A DNA stretch of 64,000 nt, from the NCBI RefSeq assembly GCF_016900375.1, contig NZ_JACJKB010000003.1, forward strand, positions 124,001 through 188,000, written 5' to 3'. This document shows positions 39,661 through 48,796 of the stretch, in pieces. The position numbers and the translations under genes were made by a program. The notes under the pieces were generated by a model. The model ran no database searches. It saw nothing but the letters and a program-made list of their open reading frames with translations, and was not told the origin of the DNA. How positions within the stretch are numbered: position 1 is the first letter of the stretch; every line of letters begins with the position of its first letter. This DNA is from Collinsella tanakaei. Lineage in GTDB: Bacteria > Actinomycetota > Coriobacteriia > Coriobacteriales > Coriobacteriaceae.

Positions 39661-39730
39661 TGAAACTTGCATTCCACACGACAGAGCCTTCTTTTGGCCT
39701 CTCTACCGTGTGAAATGCAAGTTTTGCCCA
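39661..39730. repeat. Paired palindromic element, left copy
   Basis: AAACTTGCATTCCACACG (39663-39680) pairs with 39707-39724 with one mismatch, around CAGAGCCTTCTTTTGGCCTC. The same element, about 85% identical over ~97 bases including flanks, recurs at 40787-40856. The two bracket the RelB/PIN toxin-antitoxin pair. Confidence 0.75.
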
Positions 39731-39834
39731 TCCGCCGGCGTGGCAGGTTGGGACAGCCACCGAACCGTTGTACCGCCCTCCCGGTCAAACGGTATGCTAT
39801 ACTTAGTTTTGCACCCGTATAGCAGGAGGAAGCA

Positions 39835-40182
39835 ATGGCTGCAGCGCAGATGAACATCCGCATGGATGCCGCCCTCAAGGCATCCGGCAATGCGGTGATT
39901 GCCGAACTTGGGTACACCCCATCCCAGATCGTACGCGCCCTCTGGGAGTTCGTTACCGTACAGGGTACACTTCCCCCCGCGCTCGCACATCTGCTGCGTG
40001 CTGAGCATGCCGCTGACTCCGCGCATACCGGCACACCCGACCGCGCGTCCGAAGGCGCTGCTCTCGTCTCCTCGTTCTACCAGCAGGTCGGCATTGAAGA
40101 ACCCGCACGCGGCGCTATCGATTACGATGAGCTTCGTGAACTCTCTGCCGCAGAGCAGCTTGAGAAATGGGGGCTCGCATGA
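39835..40182 (+). CDS. RelB/DinJ-family antitoxin
   Basis: A 115-residue antitoxin. The N-terminus (QMNIRMDAALKASGNAVIAELG, then TPSQIVRALWEF) is the ribbon-helix-helix DNA-binding region of RelB/DinJ. The C-terminus (YDELRELSAAEQLEKWGLA) is the toxin-binding part. AGGAGG precedes the ATG. The stop overlaps the PIN toxin start (ATGA). RelB-type antitoxins paired with PIN toxins are less common than with RelE/YafQ toxins. Confidence 0.82.
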   Translation: MAAAQMNIRMDAALKASGNAVIAELGYTPSQIVRALWEFVTVQGTLPPALAHLLRAEHAADSAHTGTPDRASEGAALVSSFYQQVGIEEPARGAIDYDELRELSAAEQLEKWGLA

Positions 40183-40700
40183 TGGCGTCTACCGGCCATA
40201 CCGTTCGCACCCCCATCAAAATCCTTGTCGACACCAACATATGGCTCGACTACTTCCTTGCACGTGGGACACATCACGATGCCGTCAGCGCGTTCCTGGC
40301 GGAGGCCTATAAGCGCGAGGATGTCGCTCTCTACGTCCCGTCGCTTTCCCTCAAAGACCTTGCCTACCAGCTGGCAAGCCTCATGAAACTCGATGCGCGG
40401 CGCGCCGGTAAGGACATCACGCCTGAAATCGCCGCAGCGGCCCGCGAGGTATCGTGGGGCTGCGTACGCAATGTGCTGGAAAAGGCCCTGGTGGCGCCCA
40501 TCGGCCATACCGAGGTACTTGGCGCGTTCACGTACAAGCGCATCCACGATGACCTTGAGGACGACCTCGTTCTCGCGGCAGCAGATACCGTGGGAGCAGA
40601 TTACCTCATGACGCACGACGCCACACTTAAGCGGCATATGGGCGACCTTTGTCTCACTGCCGAAGAGGGACTTGCGCTACTGGCCGAACGTACGAAATGA
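40179..40700 (+). CDS. PIN-domain toxin (VapC-like)
   Basis: A 173-residue PIN-domain ribonuclease. The acidic residues are in ILVDTNIWLDYFLA near residue 20, a middle acidic/polar region, and the C-terminal DDLEDDLVLAAADTVGADYLMTHD. PIN toxins cleave tRNA or rRNA when free of antitoxin. The start ATG overlaps the antitoxin stop by four bases, with GGGGG upstream. Confidence 0.85.
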   Translation: MMASTGHTVRTPIKILVDTNIWLDYFLARGTHHDAVSAFLAEAYKREDVALYVPSLSLKDLAYQLASLMKLDARRAGKDITPEIAAAAREVSWGCVRNVLEKALVAPIGHTEVLGAFTYKRIHDDLEDDLVLAAADTVGADYLMTHDATLKRHMGDLCLTAEEGLALLAERTK

Positions 40701-40702
40701 CA

Positions 40703-40723
40703 GTTTGGGGACAGGCACCAAAC
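40703..40723. repeat. Dispersed palindromic repeat, copy 2
   Basis: Contains the core TTTGGGGACAGGCACCAAA identical to 5296-5314, two bases after the PIN toxin stop. The longer outer arms of copy 1 are not preserved. Confidence 0.6.
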
Positions 40724-40786
40724 AATTATGCTCCCCACCCCCTTCTCGCTCGACAGCTTTATCCTACCCAGCTGCGCTGACGTGGA

Positions 40787-40856
40787 TGAAACTTGCCTTC
40801 CACACGACAAAGCCTCCTTTTGGCCTTTCCGTCGTGTGGAATGCAAGTTTTGTCCA
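40787..40856. repeat. Paired palindromic element, right copy
   Basis: AAACTTGCCTTCCACACGAC (40789-40808) pairs with 40831-40850 with one mismatch, around a loop similar to that of the copy at 39661-39730 (CTTTTGGCC shared in part). It ends the toxin-antitoxin segment. Confidence 0.75.
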
Positions 40857-40957
40857 CCTGCCAGCATGGCAGTCTGGGGCCCGCCCCTCAAACTGCCGCA
40901 AAGCGCCCCGCCCGGCGGGACCGGACGGGGCGCAGATGGTCGCTTACGGGAGCGGTG

Positions 40958-43714
40958 CTACTTGTTGGAGTAGTAGGTATTCTCCAGCGGCAGCTTGGTG
41001 CGGTAGACGCCATCGAGCGCGTAGTAGGCGCCCGCCACGGCCTGGGCCGTGGGGATCGTGGCGATCTCGCCGATGCCCTTGGCGCCGTAGCCCACGGGCA
41101 GAAGCTCGTCTTTCTCCACGTAGATCGCGTTGATGAACGGGATGTCCGTGGAGCGGAAGAGCCCCAGCGTGCCGAACTTGGCCTGCGGCACGCCGTCCTT
41201 CAGCGGGAAGTCCTCGGTGAGCGCGTAGCCCATGCCCATGAGGACGCCGCCCTCGATCTGGCCCTGGATGGCGATGGGGTTCACGACCTTGCCCGAATCG
41301 TGCGCGGCGTGGACCTCGGTCACGCGGCCCTCGTCGTCGAGCACGACCACATGCGTGGCGTAGCCGTAGGCAACGTGGCTCTTGGGGTTGGGCACGTCGG
41401 CGCCGAGCTTATCGGTCTTCTCGAGGTACTCATAGGAGAACTCGCGACCCTCGAGCTTGGCGATCGCGGTGGTCGGGTCTGCAGGGTGCACCGCAGAACC
41501 CGGGCCCTGATAGGGCGTGCCGTCCGCGTACTCCACGATGAAGCCGTCGCCGTGGGCGACCACGGGCTCGCCAGGCACCTCGTCGCCCGCCTCGACGGCG
41601 AGCATGGCATCGCGCAGCAGGAACGCAGCGCCGCGCACGGCCTCACCGGTGATGAGGGTCTGGCGCGAGCCGGAGGTGGTACCGGAGTCCGGCGCGTTCT
41701 CGGTGGAGCACTCGCCGTTGACGATGTGCGACAGCGGCAGGCGCGTGGCCTCGGCCACATCCTGCAGAAAGACCGTGTTGCAACCCTGGCCGATGTCGGA
41801 GGTCGCCGAGTACACCACGGCGCGGCCGTCCTCCACGCGGATCTTGCAGCGGCCCGCGTCGGGCAGGCCCACGCCCACGCCGGCGTTCTTCATGGCGCAG
41901 GCGATGCCGGCATGTCCCGGGTGCGCGTCGAAGACGTCCTTCACGGCGAGCAGGGTCTCCTTGAGCGCCGTCGAGCAGTCGGCGATCTGGCCGTTGGGCA
42001 GCACACGACCCGGCTCGATGGCGTTGCGGTAGCGGATCTCCCACGGGCTGATGCCGACCTCCTCGGCCAGCAGGTTGATGAGCATCTCGAGGGCGAACTC
42101 GCTCTGGCACACGCCAAAGCCGCGGAAGGCGCCCGCAGGCGGGTTGTTGGTGTACCAGCCGTAGCCGCGGATGTCGGTGTTCTGGTAGCAGTACGGGCCG
42201 ACCGAGTGCGTGCAGGCGCGCTCGAGCACCGGGCCGCAGAGCGACGCGTAGGCGCCGGTGTCGAAGTTGATCTCGCAGTCGAGGCCGGTGAAGATGCCGT
42301 TCTCGTCGCAGCCGAGCGTAAACGTGCCCTCCATGGCGTGGCGCTTCGGGTGGAAGTTGATGGACTCCTGGCGCGTCATGCGGCACTTGACCGGACGGTT
42401 CACGGCCATGGCGGCAAGCGCGGCCAGGTGCTGGACGGAGACGTCCTCCTTGCCGCCGAAGCCGCCGCCCACGAGCATGGTCTCCACGACCACGCGCTCC
42501 GGGGTGGCGTCCCAGCCGAACATGTGCGCGATCTCCTTGCGGGAGTCGTAGGCGCCCTGGTCGGTGGAGCACACCTTGACGCCATCCTTGTACGGGAAGG
42601 CGACGGCGCACTCGGGCTCCAGGAATGCGTGCTCGGTCGCCGGCGTGCTGAAGGAGCGGGTCACCACATGGGCGGAGTTCGCGAGCGCCGTGGCGGCATC
42701 GCCGCGCACCACGTGGCGCTGCTGGCAGATGTTGTTCTCGAGCTCGACCCAGTTGCCGAAGGCGAGGAACCTATCGTGCAGCAACGGGGCGCCCTCGGCG
42801 CTCGCCTCGGCGATGGAGCGCACGGGCTCGAGCTCCTCGTAGGTGATCTTCACGAGCTTCTTGGCGCGCTCGCAGGTAGCCGCGTCCTCGGCCACCACCA
42901 GGGCGATGGCGTCGCCCACGCAGCGGGTGATGTCGCCCTCGGCGATCATGACATCCCAGTCGTAGATAAGGTGGCCGACCGCGTTCACGGGCACGTCGGC
43001 AGCCGTCAGGACGGCAAGCACGCCGGGCAGGGCACGCGCCTTTTCGGCGTCGATCTTGACCACGCGGGCGCGCGGGTACTTGGAGCGCACGGCGGAGGCG
43101 TAGGCGAGATCGGGGAAATCCGTCTCATCGATGTCGTCGGGATACTTGCCGTAGCCGAGTACCTTGCGGCGCACGTCCACGCGGAAGGCGCGCTCGCCCA
43201 CGCCATAGCAGTCGCCGCGCTCGAGCTCGGGGTCGATCTGCTCCTCGCCGCGCAGGATGGCGGCGGCAAGCGCGATGCCCTCGATGATCTTCTTGTAGCC
43301 GGTGCAGCGGCAGACGTTGCCCTTGATGGCTTCCTTGATCTGGTCCTCGGTGGGGTTCGGCACGTGGTGGATGAGGCCGGCGCCCGCCATCACCATGCCG
43401 GGGATGCAGAAACCGCACTGCACGGCGCCCACGGCGCCGAAGGCGTAGACGAAGGCCTCCTGCTCCGCGGTCGGCAGGCCCTCGACGGTCACGATGTCGC
43501 GGCCGGCGGCGAGCTCGGTGGTGAGCACGCAGGCCTTGACGGCGTGGTCGTCCACGAGGATGGTGCAGGTGCCGCACGCGCCCTCGGAGCAGCCGTCCTT
43601 AGCGGAGTGGATATGCAGGTCGTCGCGCAGGTAGCGCAGAAGGGGCTTCTTCTCGGTCACCGTGCGCTCGACGCCGTTGACCGTAAAGGTATAGCTGACC
43701 GGTTGCTTGGCCAT
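40958..43714 (-). CDS. xdhD: Selenium-dependent xanthine dehydrogenase-type hydroxylase
   Basis: A 918-residue molybdenum hydroxylase fused to its iron-sulfur domain. Residues 1-160 carry two [2Fe-2S] motifs (GCSEGACGTC and CGFCIPG...CRCTG). The rest is the molybdopterin-binding part with GGGFGGKED, FRGFGVCQSEFA and the catalytic glutamate in YGAKGIGEIATIP. There is no FAD domain, so electrons must pass to a partner, probably the adjacent ferredoxin and YgfK. The family oxidises xanthine or related purines (XdhD in E. coli) with a labile selenium ligand. Last gene of the permease-ssnA-ygfK-ferredoxin run. Confidence 0.9.
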   Translation of the reverse strand: MAKQPVSYTFTVNGVERTVTEKKPLLRYLRDDLHIHSAKDGCSEGACGTCTILVDDHAVKACVLTTELAAGRDIVTVEGLPTAEQEAFVYAFGAVGAVQCGFCIPGMVMAGAGLIHHVPNPTEDQIKEAIKGNVCRCTGYKKIIEGIALAAAILRGEEQIDPELERGDCYGVGERAFRVDVRRKVLGYGKYPDDIDETDFPDLAYASAVRSKYPRARVVKIDAEKARALPGVLAVLTAADVPVNAVGHLIYDWDVMIAEGDITRCVGDAIALVVAEDAATCERAKKLVKITYEELEPVRSIAEASAEGAPLLHDRFLAFGNWVELENNICQQRHVVRGDAATALANSAHVVTRSFSTPATEHAFLEPECAVAFPYKDGVKVCSTDQGAYDSRKEIAHMFGWDATPERVVVETMLVGGGFGGKEDVSVQHLAALAAMAVNRPVKCRMTRQESINFHPKRHAMEGTFTLGCDENGIFTGLDCEINFDTGAYASLCGPVLERACTHSVGPYCYQNTDIRGYGWYTNNPPAGAFRGFGVCQSEFALEMLINLLAEEVGISPWEIRYRNAIEPGRVLPNGQIADCSTALKETLLAVKDVFDAHPGHAGIACAMKNAGVGVGLPDAGRCKIRVEDGRAVVYSATSDIGQGCNTVFLQDVAEATRLPLSHIVNGECSTENAPDSGTTSGSRQTLITGEAVRGAAFLLRDAMLAVEAGDEVPGEPVVAHGDGFIVEYADGTPYQGPGSAVHPADPTTAIAKLEGREFSYEYLEKTDKLGADVPNPKSHVAYGYATHVVVLDDEGRVTEVHAAHDSGKVVNPIAIQGQIEGGVLMGMGYALTEDFPLKDGVPQAKFGTLGLFRSTDIPFINAIYVEKDELLPVGYGAKGIGEIATIPTAQAVAGAYYALDGVYRTKLPLENTYYSNK

Positions 43715-43729
43715 GGCGATACCTCCTCT

Positions 43730-43942
43730 CTACTCGGCGGCGGCGAAGATGCCGAGCCGGTCGTGGATCACGTGCTTGGGGCATTTGGTGGCGCACATGC
43801 CGCAGCTGATGCAGCGGGTGTAGTCGATGGCAGCCTGCTTGGCGATAACATGCATGGCGCCGCAGGGGCACACGCGCTCGCACATGCCGCATCCGATGCA
43901 GCCCTCATCGGCAACCCAGATCTGGTGGGTCTCTTGAGTCAC
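43730..43942 (-). CDS. Two-cluster 4Fe-4S ferredoxin
   Basis: A 70-residue ferredoxin with two complete motifs, CIGCGMCERVCPCG and CISCGMCATKCPKH. The GTG at 43942 has GAGGAGG upstream. An alternative upstream start would add 28 basic residues without a site. It lies 15 bases before the hydroxylase gene and 111 bases after ygfK, and probably links the two electronically. Confidence 0.9.
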   Translation of the reverse strand: MTQETHQIWVADEGCIGCGMCERVCPCGAMHVIAKQAAIDYTRCISCGMCATKCPKHVIHDRLGIFAAAE

Positions 43943-44053
43943 GGGACCCTCCTCTCTCGTGAGCGCCCACCGCGCGGCACGGCCGGACGGCAGGCGGAAA
44001 ACGGCGACGCGACGGGCACGGGGCAAGGCGCCGCGCCCGTCGCGATCTCTTAC

Positions 44054-47053
44054 TTACTCGACGAACAGGTAGCTGTAGGAGTCGCGAACCGCAGCGATCG
44101 TCTTGCGGACGGCCTCGGGCAGGCCGCACGCGGCGTCATCGACGTTGCAGACGCGGATCTCGCCGCCGAGGCGCACCGAGAAGGTGCCGTCGGCGAGCTT
44201 CATGAAGCCGTCGTTCTCGGAGGCAAGCATGTCGTCGCCGCTCCAGAACAGCGTGAGCTTGTCCTTGTAGGGACGGCCGGTCTCGTACGGGCAGAACACG
44301 GCGCAGTTGCCGCACTCGTTGCACATGCCGTCCACGTGGACGACCTGCTGCTTGTCGAGGCCGGGAACCTCGATGGCCACGTTCGCGCGGTTGGGGCAGA
44401 CGTCGCAGCAGACCTCGCACACGGCGGCGCAGCCGAGGCAGCGGGTGTGCGTGCAGTTCGCCTTGTCGCGGCAGAGGTTGCCCTTCTTGGCGATGGAGGC
44501 GGCCACGTCGAGCTGCTCGTTGGCGTCGGCGTAGTGGTTGAAGTCGACGTTCGCGATCTGGCGCGCGACCTCGGCGGCGTCGGCGATGGCCTCGACGACG
44601 GTCGCCGGACCGCGGCGGCAGTCGCCCGCAGCCCACACGCCGGCAACACCGGTGGCCACGCCGGCCGGACGGCCGCGGCGGTCGACCTCGATGCCCGCGC
44701 CCTCGTAGAGGGAGGCGTCGATGCGCTCGCCCACCGCGCAGATCACGGTGGTGGCGGGCACGGTCACGGTCTCGCCCGTGGGCTCGGGCGCGCGGCGGCC
44801 GGAGGCATCCGGCTCGCCGAGGCGCATGACGTTGCACGTAAGCTGGCCGCCCTCCAGGGACACCGGGGCGAGCAGCTCCATGAACTCGACGCCGTCTTCG
44901 AGCGCGAAGTCCAGCTCCTCCTCGTCGGCCGGCATCTGGGCCTTGGTGCGGCGGTACACGAGGCGAACGTTTTCCACGCCGGCGGCGCGCTTGGCCACGC
45001 GGGCGGCGTCCATGGCGGTGTTGCCCGCGCCGATGACCACGACGTCGGTGCCGAGCGCCAGGGTCTCAGGAGCCTTCTTGGCGACCTCGAGGAACTCGAG
45101 GACGTCCATCTCGGCGCCCTCGCCGAGGCCGGCGGAACCGGGCAGCCAGGCGCCGGTCGCCACGACGACATCGGTGTAGCCCTCGGCCTTCAGGGCGTCG
45201 ATGGACTCGACGCGGGCGCCCAGCTTGACCTCGACGCCGAAGGCGCGGCAGAGCTCGACGTCGGCGTCGATGTCGGCGCTTGCGATGCGGAACTCGGGAA
45301 TCACGTGGCGCACGATGCCGCCGAGCGTGTCCTTGGCCTCGAAGATCGTGACGGGCACGCCGGCGCGCGACAGGAAGAAGGCCACGGCGAGGCCGGCAGG
45401 GCCACCGCCCACGACGGCGACGTTCTTATCGGAGACCTTCTCGGAAGCCCCGGCCTGAAGCTTGGGCAGGACGGTGGAGAACGCCTCGTGCGCGGCCTTC
45501 AGCTTGCTCGCGCGGATCTGAGCGCCCTCGGGCTCGTAGAAGGCGCGCTCGCAGCTCTTGCCGCAGGGATGCGGGCAGATGGTGCCGGTGATGTGCGGCA
45601 GGGCGTTACGCTCGATGATGATGGAGAAGGCGTCCTCGAAGCGGCCCTCCTCCACGGCGGCCAGGTAGGCCGGGATGTCCTGAGAGATGGGGCAGCCGGT
45701 GCGGCAGGGCGCGGTGAAGCAGTCCATGAGCGGCGTGCCGCCGGGCACCTTGGCAGACGGGAGCTTGCGCAGCGGGTTGCGGTAGAGCGGATTCACGAGC
45801 GAATCGGCCTGGATGGCGGTCACAGCCTCGAGCGAGACGCCCTCGAACGCGCGTCCGTCAAGGTCGCCGAACTCGCCGGCGATCTGGCTCATGCGCTCGT
45901 AGCCGCCGGGCTTCAGCACGTCGGTCGCCATGGTGATCGGCCAGATGCCCGCGTCGTAGAGCGAGCGGATGTTGTAGACGGTGGCGCCGCCGGAGTAGGA
46001 GATGCGAAGCTTGCCGTCGAACTGCTCGGCGATGCGGCGGGCGACCTCGATGGTGAGCGAGAACAGCGTGCGGCCGGACATGTACATCTCGTCGCTCGGC
46101 AGCTCGCCGCGGGTGACGTCGACCGGGAAGGTGTTCGTGAGCTTCACGCCGAAGTCCAGGCCTCGCTCGGCGGTGAGCTTCATCAGGCGCTCGAACATGG
46201 GCACGGCGTCGGCCCACTGCAGGTCCTCCACGAAGTGGCGGTCATCGAAGGCGATGTAGTCGAATCCCAGCTCGTCCAGGCGCGCGCGGGCGAAATCATA
46301 ACCCAGAAGCGTCGGGTTGCACTTGATGTAGGTGTTCAGGTTCTTCTCGGTGATGAGGTAGGTCGCGATGCGCTCGATCTCGGCGGGCGGGCAGCCGTGC
46401 AGCGTGGACTCGGTGATGGAGTTGGACACGCGCGCCGGGATGCTGTCGATGAAGGCGGCGTCAACGTTCTGGAAGCGGTCGAGGTTCGCCAGCGCCCACT
46501 CACGGCACTCGGCCCAGACCTCGGAGCCGGAGGCGTCCTTCATGCCCTCGATGTAGGCGTCGACCTTCGGGCTCTTGATGCCCTCGAGGTCGTAGCCCAC
46601 GCTCATGTTGAACACGAAGCCGTCGGGCGAGCCCAGGCTGTACTCCTTCGCGATCAGGTGGCAGGCGAACCAGGCCTTCACGTACTCGGCGTAGGCCTGC
46701 GGCACCTCGAGCTCGGTGGACCACTCGCAGTTGTAGCACTCGTCGGCCGCGGTGATGCAGGGCTTGTTCACGCAGGCGGAGAGCTCGGCGCCGTCCATGA
46801 CCTGGACGGTCTTGAGCTCGAAGAAGCGCGAGCCGGCCACGTAGGCGGCGATGATGTTCTGCGCGAGCTGCGTGTTGGGACCCGCTGCCGGGCCGAAGGG
46901 CGTCTCGATCTTCTCGTCGAAGATCGGCAGCGCGCCGTCGGCGTTGGCCTTCACGATCTTGCGGACGCCGAAGATGGCGCCCTGCTCATCGTGCTCGGTC
47001 ATGACCCAGTTCATCAGGTTGGCGAACGGAATGGGCCTCATGATGTCGCTCAT
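44054..47053 (-). CDS. ygfK: YgfK, selenate-reductase-like flavoprotein
   Basis: A 999-residue multidomain oxidoreductase. The N-terminal ~430 residues form a dihydropyrimidine-dehydrogenase-like TIM barrel (FGPAAGPNTQ, CNPTLLGYDF, YSGGATVYNIRSLYDAGI). The middle has GltD-type iron-sulfur and FAD/NAD domains (CRTGCPISQDIPAYL, VVGGGPAGLAVAFFL, VIGAGNTAMDAARVAKR, VWAAGDCRRG). The C-terminus has 4Fe-4S motifs (CLGCAAVCEVCCDVCPN, CNECGNCAVFCPYE). The family was named putative selenate reductase, but its place in purine clusters suggests reduction of a purine ring or intermediate. ATG 47053 has AGGGG upstream. Confidence 0.92.
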   Translation of the reverse strand: MSDIMRPIPFANLMNWVMTEHDEQGAIFGVRKIVKANADGALPIFDEKIETPFGPAAGPNTQLAQNIIAAYVAGSRFFELKTVQVMDGAELSACVNKPCITAADECYNCEWSTELEVPQAYAEYVKAWFACHLIAKEYSLGSPDGFVFNMSVGYDLEGIKSPKVDAYIEGMKDASGSEVWAECREWALANLDRFQNVDAAFIDSIPARVSNSITESTLHGCPPAEIERIATYLITEKNLNTYIKCNPTLLGYDFARARLDELGFDYIAFDDRHFVEDLQWADAVPMFERLMKLTAERGLDFGVKLTNTFPVDVTRGELPSDEMYMSGRTLFSLTIEVARRIAEQFDGKLRISYSGGATVYNIRSLYDAGIWPITMATDVLKPGGYERMSQIAGEFGDLDGRAFEGVSLEAVTAIQADSLVNPLYRNPLRKLPSAKVPGGTPLMDCFTAPCRTGCPISQDIPAYLAAVEEGRFEDAFSIIIERNALPHITGTICPHPCGKSCERAFYEPEGAQIRASKLKAAHEAFSTVLPKLQAGASEKVSDKNVAVVGGGPAGLAVAFFLSRAGVPVTIFEAKDTLGGIVRHVIPEFRIASADIDADVELCRAFGVEVKLGARVESIDALKAEGYTDVVVATGAWLPGSAGLGEGAEMDVLEFLEVAKKAPETLALGTDVVVIGAGNTAMDAARVAKRAAGVENVRLVYRRTKAQMPADEEELDFALEDGVEFMELLAPVSLEGGQLTCNVMRLGEPDASGRRAPEPTGETVTVPATTVICAVGERIDASLYEGAGIEVDRRGRPAGVATGVAGVWAAGDCRRGPATVVEAIADAAEVARQIANVDFNHYADANEQLDVAASIAKKGNLCRDKANCTHTRCLGCAAVCEVCCDVCPNRANVAIEVPGLDKQQVVHVDGMCNECGNCAVFCPYETGRPYKDKLTLFWSGDDMLASENDGFMKLADGTFSVRLGGEIRVCNVDDAACGLPEAVRKTIAAVRDSYSYLFVE

Positions 47054-47073
47054 TGTCTTATCCCCTCTATTTC

Positions 47074-47226
47074 ATGACAGCTAGGACGGGGCCCACTGTC
47101 ATAATCCAAACATCTCCCTCGACATGACAGGTAGGACGGGGCCCCGTGTCATAATCTGGCGGCTTCCCGCGCGCAGGCGCACGACGGGCGCAAAAGCATG
47201 ACAGCTGGAACCGTCCTAACTGTCAT
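47074..47226. repeat. REPIN-like module B: three 29-nt palindromic units
   Basis: Units at 47074-47102 and 47124-47152 (forward) and 47198-47226 (reversed), with gaps of 21 and 45 bases. Order and gaps are the mirror image of the module at 12175-12328. It fills the ssnA-ygfK gap; the last unit overlaps the start of nothing but ends five bases before the ssnA stop. Confidence 0.8.
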
Positions 47227-47230
47227 ACGG

Positions 47231-48583
47231 TTAATAGGTGCGGCCGTTGAGGTCGCCCCAGAGCTTCTTGGACTGCTCCATCGTCCAGGCGTTGATGCGC
47301 TCCTCGTCGAAGGCCACGAACTCGCGGTCCTTGTAGAGCACACGGCCGTTGACGATGGTGGTGCGGCAGTTCTTGCCCATCATGCCGAACAGCATGTGGC
47401 CGTCGACGTTCTCCTCGCTGAACGGCGTGAACTTGTTGTAGTCCATCACGATGACGTCGGCGGCGGCCCCCGGCTTCAAAACGCCGATCTCGCGGCCGAA
47501 GTAGGTGCTCGCCATGGCGGGATTGTTCTGGAAGAGCATCGTCATGGCCTCGCCCCAGCCGACGTTCGGCATGGCGGCGTTGTGGCGCTGGATGATCAGG
47601 AAGACCTTCAGGCTCTCGAGCATGTCGTGCGTGTAGGCGTCGGTACCCATGTGCACCGAGATGCCGCGGCGGAAAAACTCGAGCACCGGCGCGCAGCCGA
47701 CGGCGTTGCCCATATTGGACTCGGGGTTGTTCACGATATGGGTGCCGGTCTCCTTGATGATGTCCATCTCGGCAGGCGTCACGTGGATGCAGTGGCCGAG
47801 CATCGTCCGCGGACCCAGCAGGTCATGCTGGAGCAGGCGCTCAATCGGCGAGATGCCGCCGCGATTCAGGCGCGAATCCCACACGTCGTTCATGCCCTCG
47901 CACACATGGATGTGGAACCCGGTGAGGCCGTTGTTGGCCTCGGCCATCTTGTCCATGGTCTCGTCGGAGAGTGTGAAGGTGGCGTGCCCGCCGAACATGG
48001 CGGCGATCATGGAGTTGCCCTCGGCCTGGGCCTTCGCGGCCCACTGCGCGAACTCGGCGTTCTCGGCGATCGACTGGTCGCGCTTCTCATCGCCGCGGCG
48101 GTCGGAGGTCTCGTAGCACAGGCAGGCGCGGATGCCCGTCTCCTCGCAGACGTCCTTGATGGCAAAGAGGCTGCCGGGGATCTCGCAGAAGCTCGCGTGG
48201 TGGTCGAAGATCGTGGTCACGCCGTCGCGCAGGCTGTCGAGCACCGTGGCGTAGGCCGAGGCGCGCGTGCCGTCGAGCGTCAGGTTGTCGTCGATCTTCC
48301 ACCACTGCTGCTCGAGGTTCTCGAGGAAGTTCGTGGGGTTGCAGCCCTTGATGGCAAGGCCGCGGGCCAGGCCGGAGTAGATATGCGTGTGGCAGTTCAC
48401 GAGACCGGGCATGATGATGCCGCCGTGGGCGTCCACGTACTCCGCATCCGGATTCGCCTTGACCAGCTCGTCCTCGGCCCCGACGGCGACGATGCTGTCG
48501 CCGTCGATGAGCACCGCCCCGCGCTCCAGATAGGGCATCTCCACGTCACGCGTGACGACCGAACCGTTACCAACGATGAGCAT
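47231..48583 (-). CDS. ssnA: SsnA-type aminohydrolase
   Basis: A 450-residue metal-dependent amidohydrolase/deaminase. Metal ligands are His65 and His67 in NCHTHIYSG, the histidines of GFHIHVCEG and LGHCIHV, and the aspartate in MGTDAYTHD. SsnA belongs to the guanine deaminase/chlorohydrolase group and always travels with ygfK-type clusters; deamination or ring hydrolysis of a purine intermediate is likely. AAAGGAG precedes ATG 48583. Confidence 0.92.
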   Translation of the reverse strand: MLIVGNGSVVTRDVEMPYLERGAVLIDGDSIVAVGAEDELVKANPDAEYVDAHGGIIMPGLVNCHTHIYSGLARGLAIKGCNPTNFLENLEQQWWKIDDNLTLDGTRASAYATVLDSLRDGVTTIFDHHASFCEIPGSLFAIKDVCEETGIRACLCYETSDRRGDEKRDQSIAENAEFAQWAAKAQAEGNSMIAAMFGGHATFTLSDETMDKMAEANNGLTGFHIHVCEGMNDVWDSRLNRGGISPIERLLQHDLLGPRTMLGHCIHVTPAEMDIIKETGTHIVNNPESNMGNAVGCAPVLEFFRRGISVHMGTDAYTHDMLESLKVFLIIQRHNAAMPNVGWGEAMTMLFQNNPAMASTYFGREIGVLKPGAAADVIVMDYNKFTPFSEENVDGHMLFGMMGKNCRTTIVNGRVLYKDREFVAFDEERINAWTMEQSKKLWGDLNGRTY

Positions 48584-48730
48584 GGGTTCTCCTTTCGTCG
48601 TCTAAGGCGGGGTTTAACACCTCGGACAGATATGGGTCGGTACGGCAGGGGGTCATCCCTACCGCACGCAGCGCGCCGGAACCCCGGTCGGCGGGCACCT
48701 CCCCCACCATCGCGCCTCTAGGCATGGGCT

Positions 48731-48758
48731 GCGGCAGGGCGAGTTCACGCCCTGCCGC
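48731..48758 (-). terminator. Hairpin downstream of the purine permease
   Basis: A perfect 11-base stem GCGGCAGGGCG / CGCCCTGCCGC with a six-base loop in the 213-base permease-ssnA gap. No T tract follows, so partial termination or transcript stabilisation is possible. Confidence 0.5.
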
Positions 48759-48796
48759 GCGTGGCGGGATGACGCTCCCGTCGGGCGATAAGCGGA

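Noticed and set aside
40793-47077. A ~2,090-codon open frame on the plus strand opposite ygfK and xdhD.
   Set aside because: It is antisense to two well-recognised genes, has low-complexity Ala/Gly/Arg/His/Val composition typical of a GC-rich shadow frame, and has no recognisable domain.
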